Of a DNA stretch of 64,000 nt, positions 61,501-64,000 are shown piece after piece. Source of the DNA: Candidatus Endomicrobium neocapritermitis (GTDB lineage Bacteria > Elusimicrobiota > Endomicrobiia > Endomicrobiales > Endomicrobiaceae); contig WRJZ01000044.1 of assembly GCA_009778325.1 (NCBI GenBank), positions 1-64,000 of the forward strand, in the 5' to 3' direction. Both the position numbers and the translations under genes were made by a program. Position 1 is the stretch's first letter. Each line of letters starts with the position of its first letter. The notes under the pieces are model-generated. The model was not told where the DNA came from. It saw only the letters and a list, made by a program, of their open reading frames with translations, and ran no database searches.

Positions 61501-62065
61501 CAACGTTACCGCCGTCTATTCCTACGCCGTCATAAGCGTTAATTTTTCCTTTAACCGATATTGTTCCGCTGGGATTTATAGGCATATCTCCGGCAAGAAT
61601 CGCTTTCGTTATCAAAGACGAAACCGATTTATCGGAACTTATCACGGAATCCATAAACTCTTTTGTCGGAGTTGCAAGCGTTAAAGCGCCCACGTTTACT
61701 ATGCCGCTTTGGCCTATCATTATCCCGTGCGGATTTAAAAAGAAAACGTTCCCGCCTATTTTGCCGTTTTTAAACGCGTTTAACACGCCGTTTATCTCGG
61801 TTGCTTGGTCGTGCACTAAATTGACAAGATTATTCATGTTTTCTTTTAAATGGAGATTAACAGTTTTGTCCTTCCATACGTTAAACTCTTTAAAAGAATT
61901 AAATCCGGTTTTCCCGGAAACGGTATTTGTGTGAATGTCTGTAGTATTGCCGTTTACGTTAACGCTTGTGTCGGTTTTACCGTCGGTAACTATCATCTGC
62001 GCAAACCCGGTTTGCGAGCATAAAAATGCCGCCGCGACTACCCATGCAATAATCTTTTTCTTCAT
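46550..62065 (-). CDS. TpsA3: giant LktA-like filamentous adhesin, 5171 aa
   Basis: An intact 15.5-kb frame. An optimal AAGGAG six bases before the ATG fixes the start. The signal peptide (1-22) ends in SQTGFAQ, the same ending as in TpsA2. A TPS domain (about 23-260) contains GFNSFKEFNVWKDKTVNLHL and NVFFLNPHGIMIGQSGIVNV (NPHGI at 111-115). Next come tandem copies of a large 280-320-residue module (about residues 440-1210) and a Lys/Asp/Glu-rich linker (about 1288-1346). A long series of AG-VGVG modules (about 1800-3020) and a C-terminal beta-helix shared with TpsA2 follow. Its partner TpsB3 is 135 bp upstream. By family knowledge it is secreted as a surface fibre; adhesion or, by analogy with LktA, host-cell damage are possible roles but unproven. 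No Cys-hook or toxin end is visible; the last residues are MQNETLIISSNLLQTEE. Confidence 0.93.
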   Translation of the reverse strand: MKKKIIAWVVAAAFLCSQTGFAQMIVTDGKTDTSVNVNGNTTDIHTNTVSGKTGFNSFKEFNVWKDKTVNLHLKENMNNLVNLVHDQATEINGVLNAFKNGKIGGNVFFLNPHGIMIGQSGIVNVGALTLATPTKEFMDSVISSDKSVSSLITKAILAGDMPINPSGTISVKGKINAYDGVGIDGGNVEIAKTGEIKTLKASDIVNLETVKDTEVVIKDGKILIKSQNDAVISGKIIADGHDSVNGADISITAKNDIELLDGAHISSSGSGLNSSGGEIFIFADNDATFNKGALIEAKGGLTGNGGFIELSGKRTVNLNGGIFDAYAKYGLMGNVYIDPIIINVTGDYATYLSGANYLLEAADSINIKSGANLFTAKPGEDSGSVTMKAMNITIGDSVTIDASTSEAGKNWGDITLEASAKGAGTLSATAESSIDIGNNVVLKGKNVNITAESENTYDDSSTNDSNMNFDLSTDGILNTVGGLLTQISDATEGSLNAAFAKSDVKARISIGDNTKITAQEELNIKTSADSKITVKTEADSLALAAGVNLVNSNIEIKKAELSAKDITIEAKSKITSEVEAKSTSDDLNAAVAVSVAISNTSVDLNNGTKITADNNAAISAVNEEDIKTKGDAKKSEGDNKISVGLAINYNDIKKDVRIKDADITAKKNIEIAGKNIKIEDSKIKSVDTTEKGDVKITAEDKGAELISTRKATIDISGSEIDGKDVTIEATAENKYTYDDVTSIINVNDLTDGILGTVNEVLDLVDKISENAVSGKIAKSDVTANINISDTVINADNNISIKTFADSQATAKAEAKNLALAAGVNLVESKINLSKTELNAEKDVTVEAKSKITSEVEAKSESDEKYKGAVALSVSIADTAVEFDADSKIDAKENATISVISEKDIKTKATAPKKKAEGGDGDGGGDGKAKLAIGVPVNYTDLVNNADINGSIKSGKDIKIASEGDNRRSTAADPDVKINTKNIEAVKDINISGRGIEIKDSIIKSVGDGTTKGDVTVKASDKGAELISTRKAFIDISDTEIEGKDITIEASAENKYDYKELEDTIEIRDLTDTALAVTNKVLDLIGDLTEDAIKGKVAKSDVSANINISGDTKINADNDINIKTSVESQTTVKTDAKGLAASVAVNLSESAIDIGKATLKADKDINIEATNKITSEVEAKSTSHAFGDTVELGGAVGVSYIEGTTSINISKDADLEAKENISINANTEKDTSLTVETKAGKKANLGLTVGVNLAEVENTASVKGKVKAGKDVNIDSKIDSKNTKQNISASTGNEKSEEDKKKDEDKEEGQNSKSKDTKDSNLQKKTNDKSEDANDNSGVKKEKGSSDDGNTITLAGAVLYADVKNTAAAEISGSDAEVEALNDINMKAEVINANIKQFVDAQVEGSQDSTVKGTGAVVIGTYEDKVTAVVQDGASIDAGKKINISSNHEMPFKSEWFDVFEKFIDNPGLDTGKEIFEKISSTTKEGEGTTEEKIVTSLKDDLVNTWVRSSAPEGESKDNSENNNGSSDKKQGGSDFSVTASGAVNITNYDFTSEAYIKDAKVNQKDNAFDGSSLRTDEQSVNVEAKSKTTSVTVGGIFGDSYKSPLGQGGSDVGVGGTYNQVWYKTKTNAYIEGTELYANDLNVKADYDHLDVTIGIAGGSSKTFGLQGVFNWLKVDSDVNAFIESSDIKIETGNLTDGKLNIEAKYTPLLVNIAGSLSMSETAAVGASVTVNDITKNTNAKIIDSIINNSQNAKLYALSDGLIHSYAIAAAYAGKDSSKSGQQADNPDKNNMADSSSGTSGGSGDSGSFGIAISGSAGVSNITGETNASIEGGSDYTGTQNLEIIAKEDSDIVNATGGVSLTSPDADTGVAVAGAGSISWIKNNAKAYIEDSTVDNEGDITLDAKSEAGIVSVAVGLAGSFSSDGVAVAGSGSINLTDNETQGYIKNSKITSKGNLKINSYDDSNIFAIAGAAGIALGAAGIGAAIGVNILNNNTSSYIEDSDISLTDDVTKNNISLDAVNSSDIRSIAGSVGVGLGQVGAAVTVNVNVIGNETQSYIKGKGLEAIKAQDISLSAKDDSYIFAIAGAAGIGNNVGIGIGVGFNSLSNSAEAFIENAEIENEGNIEVKALSESEIQLIIAALGGAGTVGVAGAAGIGLVHNKANAYIKNSSIISEGSIGLLADSRNDINLYSGAAAIGGTVGVGGNVGLHFVGSRSYASVTNSDITAKGKGNALSSSSFGGLRGLAVKSNILDDIFVFNAAIAGSGTVAVAGGITGSVIDGISIAKIENSDINKDYDASTAADYNNDSGISVIAENETNATTIAGAVSVSGTAAIGVAADFETMNNEVKAYIDNSGASTKMINAKGDVEVKTKNTEKYAAAVVSGAFSGGASVAGNVVVGVNQSENTAYIKNSNVTARDVSVEAKDTVIIGEADPVKGKIGIAMGTAAVGFYAGVSGTVFASIISNSTIAEIVNSNITASGNIRLDAEGYQKTFANLASFGAGIAGVAITAGVSVNNTDTFARIISTDGKTYTLNAEEDITVNAKNTLEVDKIYISAAGGIAGVAAGVSVGVYNNNVTAGIGSGINIEKSNNVSVDAQNDKKIKDIVVSGAGGLVGVTATVDVIVVGGNVDTDNRAKEDAEEDPNTGTYLKDTDKGISDSMKMSNMLGKSDIGGGGLIDANNIDGFDSDYMEIYNAPPRKNGTFAYIDGDVKASGDVNVSAGDKTVIDSTIGSGSVGAVAVNAAVAVQSLKTRTEASISGKISANDINITANSDTANDTDIYMGAIGAFAGINAGVAVINSNNITNAYIDAGSIINKARDINVLAKSNSYINSNFINIAAGYVAAGAVVGVVNKDGGTNALIGSNVIIGDQSAVNPTVNSLTVKAQTDNDVEVNMVSAAGGAGAAAANIFVVDVTDNLNAYTSAGSKLNLYNLNVLTNGNTAVNANFAGVAVGALAIAASVAVSRINLSNNAYIGSNNTVKAKNVTVKAYHNASSDAKAIGGSGGLIGLNGIWIDNSVSGNVVSSLKDNSVFQVSDKLSVLSDSYVSQKAEAVTLTAGFVAIGGVVLKNKSAVNTKAQLGGGLSIFADSDVNNNKTGTGEIEVNSGAVTNLFSKSQSGNVGGLSVSGVVSTTDNNSLNEVIIGGTNASNIYAQNLSVNAKSVSNQNSFADSASLGLLTVGVIELYNKSDSDTNVDITGKTNITANNIAIKSSNIFNKSGSGANIDAISAAVASGFFAKSITDIYNDARVNFGKDTNITTKKDADKNSAFVIDLYNNSTGVDLTKLKTVAGASVSAVESSVTNNSNTEAAFAGKIYAGKDFTINSKSDQNLDTQTYIDAVAFISGVQGNSNSIANIKNNITFLTGADIYAAGDINLNLSKSQTPGIGVAEIEGWAFYKSKSITEIYNMAVIPIDARSKANSIINVDDKVNVNSGAELKSSKNVNIGSTEGRSEERGFLNIYTPLGEVATKESDRKIERNVNSLLTVDGKVIAGANNDIRITINQGPDADADGVGDFVYVVFGNEETTVEYETGIMNLVNNIIKQKEALIKLRGEYGASDEIVGAINMEIARLDAQLVSLGFRETVNGKEVDIYEGAYVPYIELADMAAGRGDIQIEMNSLAGSGLLKANAQATVEIVNNSDHFLRINDILISDDANGDIFVNHILQTGSKYGNLNLSSNKSDGSQTVISIINEGYPSAKMTPNLELLGDILNPAGSVYITSQGSIESKGSILAREIHITAAKDFVQSSLKNDYIFHVGGDPRNVWNSVANTNENAKTDTSSSTKQDESSFGRSSIIANNVYISGTYLDINGLIQAGVKDWTLTVGGSIRLNFGDGTIAAAVSDYLSKNSSTASPLYKLHSSHGNLAAYYNVLTGDIEVSSVNIEGGKLYLYGSIMNTSAQGYGKLVALDGYARVTINNTSSSDIILNNINTDKKIEGEIKITDLAKPKVYNNEGKLVALETTYTFDGTNIKMVTNERGKSAVYGANNGTFTYNPRSDIRYTWTTGSQDVVRREYYYENNSFWGIDWLVPDVSRMDKTGEWKVVDPLAKGEYITYGGGSLYTYDYQYKGDTGEIVTNDVDGSYSSGWWIFSVKTYWRRVTTQQGYNNYNVHSIQAGNPISISFDGYRTAQDININSASNVGLRGSINAGNSANVNITSTGGAIEGISGGAVIAGKDITLKAVNGIGNYNPITVSLKGGIFNAINSGSGNINLIAKTNDSKFGVFKIGSVTTEDGDLKLISDEEIAANSASSKIKGVNTEIESKRGSITGYNGADLEIEADTLKAAASGDIKLIKRAAGDLGISAVYAYGGDVRLTVENGSVHDINTNAYIDERKKSELLALWENQLGLFDENHTWTRDQLLYAMNGAKAGGGLGAFDVYTKEDNIRGVNVFINAGGSVGLNEKSFYIGMNGFSFAQLDENQKLLLASADYHNTTWHYDDAGDPSKLTGITIANQKDVNINASGKLNIDAKGYVYIASQRDINIDQIKSGGNIMVRSSENIYNASLSNNANIIGKDVFLGSSNGNIGSSDNKIKLDMTGILSASAANADKSIYISSDNNLSLYSLYASNEIVIDSKGNIYGAGYDSSDYENINARVINITAENVGTVERGLSVALNPGDGAILNVSANGNIYVNNVGSRDLYYGNLTAGEYISVMSKNGAIYGFDENSRITAKNLILKALNNKIGAADNKIKADVKEVISAFAKSDIYIEAQGKGNFEEIESSEGLVDLSSTGNLYADKILAAEDINIVSAGSIETGTQYITSKNGGINITGKKEVEVNAAVSAKGDIEMKSEESDLKITGSVISSEGKAALSSEGKTEITGNITADKDITADSKKELIVKGDLNANGGVDLKSGEKTDIEGSITAGEDIISLVENGNLNIKGAIRSFEGNINFNILNGALIIGNKAVSERGNVFAEAYGDIIMDGAGVAGSGIYADKITLISQNGDIGKPNRRLYLDSENPVSVLANLEALNGGIYVEGFTNGLTIDYFDAGKDLVVIANGDITAVYLGDTAPNVTAANITLHSLTGSIGKENSRIIAAPIEEKGRVNLSAVTGIYLDQYVHTTFYSDYVRNSGGGTVSLLVPDNNAFIVDLSISKNTDLNVNFTDNKYVKNIRVGYMDIKKLMVHPAAVWSPVFMTASEDRYRILTGVNIMDGIEKMQNETLIISSNLLQTEE
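53010..56655 (-). repeat. Tandem 60-70-residue AG-VGVG modules in TpsA3
   Basis: About 18 diverged units of the type IAGAAGIGxGxVGIGxxVGV - NxxSNxAxAYIxNSxI - EGNIxVxAxSES run in register. Examples are AAIGVNILNNNTSSYIEDSD, VGVAGAAGIGLVHNKANAYI and VGVGGNVGLHFVGSRSYASV. The block corresponds module by module to 19540-22620 in TpsA2 and is somewhat longer. Confidence 0.8.
58026..58200 (-). other. Highly charged, probably unstructured linker in TpsA3
   Basis: Residues about 1288-1346 are almost only K, D, E, S, N and G (EKSEEDKKKDEDKEEGQNSK, then SEDANDNSGVKKEKGSSDDG). It breaks the beta-helix and has no counterpart of the same composition in TpsA2. It could be a flexible hinge or a Ca2+-responsive stretch. 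Confidence 0.7.
58430..60732 (-). repeat. Large tandem repeat (two and a half copies) in TpsA3
   Basis: Units start at about 60732, 59898 and 58937 (periods about 834 and 961 bp). Each encodes a VTIEA-x-ENKYxYDD start, a helical DLTDGILGTVNEVLDLV segment, AKSDVTANINIS, then NNISIKT, LALAAGVNLVESKI and ITSEVEAKS. Units one and two also share a DKGAELISTRKATIDISGSE end. Similarity is visible at DNA level. TpsA2 has a single copy at its N-terminus (AYAKSDVKAKITVG). Confidence 0.85.
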
Positions 62066-62087
62066 TTGAAACTCCTTGTTAAAAAAT

Positions 62088-62196
62088 AATTACGAATTAC
62101 GAATGACGAATTACGAATCAACTGCAAAGACAACTACAATTGCAAATTATGAATTTGTGATTTTCGTTCCGCCTTTGATTCGTAATTCGTAATTGC
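62088..62196. repeat. Intergenic inverted repeat of ATTACGA units, second copy
   Basis: The left arm (62088-62120, TAATTACGAATTACGAATG then ACGAATTACGAATCAAC) and the right arm (62174-62196, TTTGATTCGTAATTCGTAAT) are inverted. They are related to 46420-46546 but with a different centre. It lies within the TpsB3-TpsA3 gap, so it is probably transcribed as part of the operon. Confidence 0.8.
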
Positions 62197-62200
62197 CGTT

Positions 62201-63883
62201 CTAAATTCTTGCCGATATTATAAATAAAATTTTATTTGGGTCTATTTCGTAATATTCGTGTCCGCCCAGAGGGAATGCCCATGTTACGCCGGCGTCAAAA
62301 TGGTTAAACATTCCGAATTTTATGCCCACGCCTATGCTGTAAATATAATTTTTGTAATCGTTCGGCCAGTTTGCGTTTTCAGCAGGATAAACTATGCCGT
62401 AATCGCCGAATATGAATGCTTTTAAATAATCTAACCTTTTTATCTTGGGAGAGTTCATATTGTATTGAAATTCGGCGTTTGTGTTTATGCCGTCTTTACC
62501 CATAAGCAATCCTTCGCTGTAACCGCGTACGGTATTTGCTCCGCCTATGCTGAACTGCTCGGAAGAAGGAACCGTGTCAAAAGCCGCCTGGCCTCTGATT
62601 TTTAAATTAAATCCGAAATTTCCGAAAAAAGCCGCGTAAAATTCCCCGTAGTAATGTATTTTTTCAAAGTTTGTTTCGCCTTCTATGATTTTTAACCCTT
62701 GCGAATAAGAGAGAGAATTATAAACGTATCCGAAGCTTGTCATATAACTGTTATCCGCGCTTAAAGATAAAACGTCGGTTTTTGTGTTTTGCGTAAGATA
62801 ACCGGATATATAGCTCGCGCCGTTTTTGGTAACGGCGTTAAACGTAACATTGCTTACGGTGACTTCCCGTACATAAACAGGTTTTTGTATATATATATTC
62901 GCGCTGTAATAATCGCCTTCAATTTCAAGCGTATGCAAAGGTCCTGCTATTATTTGAGTGTTGGAGTAATCAAAACCGGCGCCGACTCTTGCGCCGAATA
63001 ACGGTTCCGGTATTTCATATGAAGTAAAAAAAGCTTTTGAGCCTTCCGAAAAAACTCCGCCCAAATTGAAAATATCGCGGTAACCCGTTAAGCTTCTTAT
63101 CGAACCGAAAACTCCGCCTCTGTATAAGCCTGTCTCTCTTTGTCCGGCATTATCGCCGAAAACGTTTAACGAATATCTGTTAGGCTCGTCTATAACCAAA
63201 TCCACGTCGCTTGTGCCGAAAACTTTGCCGGGCGAAAGGACTACTCTGGCCTTCGCGTCGTTTGAGGCGTTGAATTTCATTACCTGCCTGTTTGTTTCCA
63301 AAGCGTTCAGATTATCTATTCTGTCAAACTTTACCCATCTTCTTATATAGTTTATGCTGGTAGTTTTATTTCCCGTTACGGTTACTTTATCGACTATGCC
63401 TTCAACGAGGTTTATAAACAAAATTCCGCCTGTTATGTCCTGCTCTGAAAGAAAAGCCTGCGAAGAAATATAACCTCTGAGCATATATTCGTTATTTATT
63501 GTATTAACTATATTATATATGTCGTTTATGCTTACTTTCGTGTTTTCGTATTTGTCCCTTATTTCGTCAAAAAAACTTTGCGGTAAAACGTCGCTTTGTG
63601 AAAACTTTATTTCATGGAGCATTATAATTTTTTCGTCATTTTTGTCTTTGGCTTTGATTTCTTGTTCAGGGAGTCCTATTTTTTCAATTTCCTTGTCAAA
63701 ATCTTCTCGCTTTTGTTCTTCGCTGCGTTTATTTTCCTGATATTCTTCTTCAAGGGAAGAACTTCTTCTTTCGGCATCAATATCCGATTGCAGCCTTGTC
63801 GAAGGCGTAGTTTGCGCATATAAAGGCGCGCAAACCGAAATAATAACAGCCAATGCGGTAAATAATCTAATAAAACGCGTCAT
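62201..63883 (-). CDS. TpsB3: two-partner secretion transporter for TpsA3
   Basis: 560 aa from the ATG at 63883. An in-frame ATG at 63895 overlaps the GGGAG ribosome-binding site that serves the inner ATG, so the inner one is chosen. The signal peptide runs to about residue 23 (ending PLYAQ). A charged Arg/Glu/Ser/Lys helix follows (AERRSSSLEEEYQENKRSEE). POTRA1 contains INNEYMLRGYISSQAFLSEQ, and POTRA2 begins VTVTGNKTTSINYIRRWVKF. The barrel has VRGY at 452-455 and an FIFGDYG segment in the position of the F-x-D-x-G motif. It ends in ILFIISARI. It is a close paralogue of TpsB2 but has no OmpA-like gene within the window; the upstream gene lies beyond the edge. It exports TpsA3 by context and TPS subtype. 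Confidence 0.93.
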   Translation of the reverse strand: MTRFIRLFTALAVIISVCAPLYAQTTPSTRLQSDIDAERRSSSLEEEYQENKRSEEQKREDFDKEIEKIGLPEQEIKAKDKNDEKIIMLHEIKFSQSDVLPQSFFDEIRDKYENTKVSINDIYNIVNTINNEYMLRGYISSQAFLSEQDITGGILFINLVEGIVDKVTVTGNKTTSINYIRRWVKFDRIDNLNALETNRQVMKFNASNDAKARVVLSPGKVFGTSDVDLVIDEPNRYSLNVFGDNAGQRETGLYRGGVFGSIRSLTGYRDIFNLGGVFSEGSKAFFTSYEIPEPLFGARVGAGFDYSNTQIIAGPLHTLEIEGDYYSANIYIQKPVYVREVTVSNVTFNAVTKNGASYISGYLTQNTKTDVLSLSADNSYMTSFGYVYNSLSYSQGLKIIEGETNFEKIHYYGEFYAAFFGNFGFNLKIRGQAAFDTVPSSEQFSIGGANTVRGYSEGLLMGKDGINTNAEFQYNMNSPKIKRLDYLKAFIFGDYGIVYPAENANWPNDYKNYIYSIGVGIKFGMFNHFDAGVTWAFPLGGHEYYEIDPNKILFIISARI

Positions 63884-63903
63884 TTTAACTCCCATGATAG
63901 AAG

Positions 63904-63984
63904 TTGGGATGTTGAGAAGCTGGGAAGCTGAGCAAAAACAAAGCCTTTGCCCAACTTCTCAACCTCTCAACTTCTCAGCTTCTT
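63904..63984. repeat. Intergenic inverted repeat of CTTCTCAA units in the TpsB3 leader
   Basis: The left arm (63911-63932, GTTGAGAAGCTGGGAAGCTGAG) is inverted to the right arm (63955-63984, made of CTTCTCAA, CCTCTCAA and CTTCTCAG units). The arms are tandem 7-9 bp words, as in the ATTACGA elements, but with another word and higher GC. It lies between the -10 box at 63987-63992 and the TpsB3 start. Confidence 0.8.
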
Positions 63985-63986
63985 TT

Positions 63987-63992
63987 ATTATA
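63987..63992 (-). promoter_or_regulatory. Putative -10 box of the TpsB3-TpsA3 operon
   Basis: A perfect TATAAT on the minus strand about 105 nt upstream of TpsB3. The -35 would lie beyond the window end, so this is tentative. Confidence 0.35.
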
Positions 63993-64000
63993 AATTCAAA

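Overview
The window is a dense block of cell-surface and outer-membrane genes from a diderm (LPS-type envelope) bacterium with AT-rich DNA and the standard code. Every gene I can support lies on the minus strand, so the block reads from right to left. My best guess for the host is Elusimicrobiota (Endomicrobia-like). This rests on the mix of giant two-partner adhesins, Pmp-like and intimin-like autotransporters, a SprA-like protein and a REP-type transposase. No rRNA or marker gene confirms it, so treat it as weak.

In transcription order, the right third holds a TpsB transporter (63883-62201), its 5171-residue TpsA exoprotein (62065-46550) and a 1788-residue classical autotransporter with about 33 Pmp-like GGA(I/V) repeats (46405-41039). 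Next come a 1778-residue SprA-like outer-membrane protein (40866-35530), lipoyl synthase LipA (35469-34645) and an MgtA-type P-type ATPase (34440-31741). The last two are the only clearly metabolic or transport genes. A Tyr-rich exported protein (31595-30870) follows.

The middle holds a second two-partner operon: an OmpA/Pal-like protein (30647-30159), TpsB (30162-28522) and a 5297-residue TpsA (28478-12585). After it come three small lipoproteins and two small beta-barrel proteins (12518-8258). An insertion by a REP-associated tyrosine transposase with perfect 28-bp inverted ends (9190-10040) has broken a barrel-protein gene there.

The left end is a third two-partner operon: OmpA-like (8086-7661), TpsB (7653-5926), an inverse autotransporter with a beta-helix passenger (5896-3200), and an FHA/CdiA-type TpsA (3169 to beyond base 1). 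The window therefore carries type Va, Vb (three systems) and Ve secretion proteins plus a type IX-like SprA. Two of the three TPS operons start with a peptidoglycan-binding OmpA domain. I infer that this anchors or positions the secretion sites.

Non-coding structure is rich. There is a 48-bp perfect palindrome in the leader of the second operon and a perfect 19-bp-stem terminator. A promoter region is duplicated 23 kb apart, and the SprA-like gene appears to have a leaderless promoter. Intergenic elements between 34.5 kb and 64 kb are built from 7-8 bp units folded into inverted arms. Two palindromic repeat elements have been absorbed in frame into the 5297-residue adhesin. No tRNA, rRNA or CRISPR array was seen.
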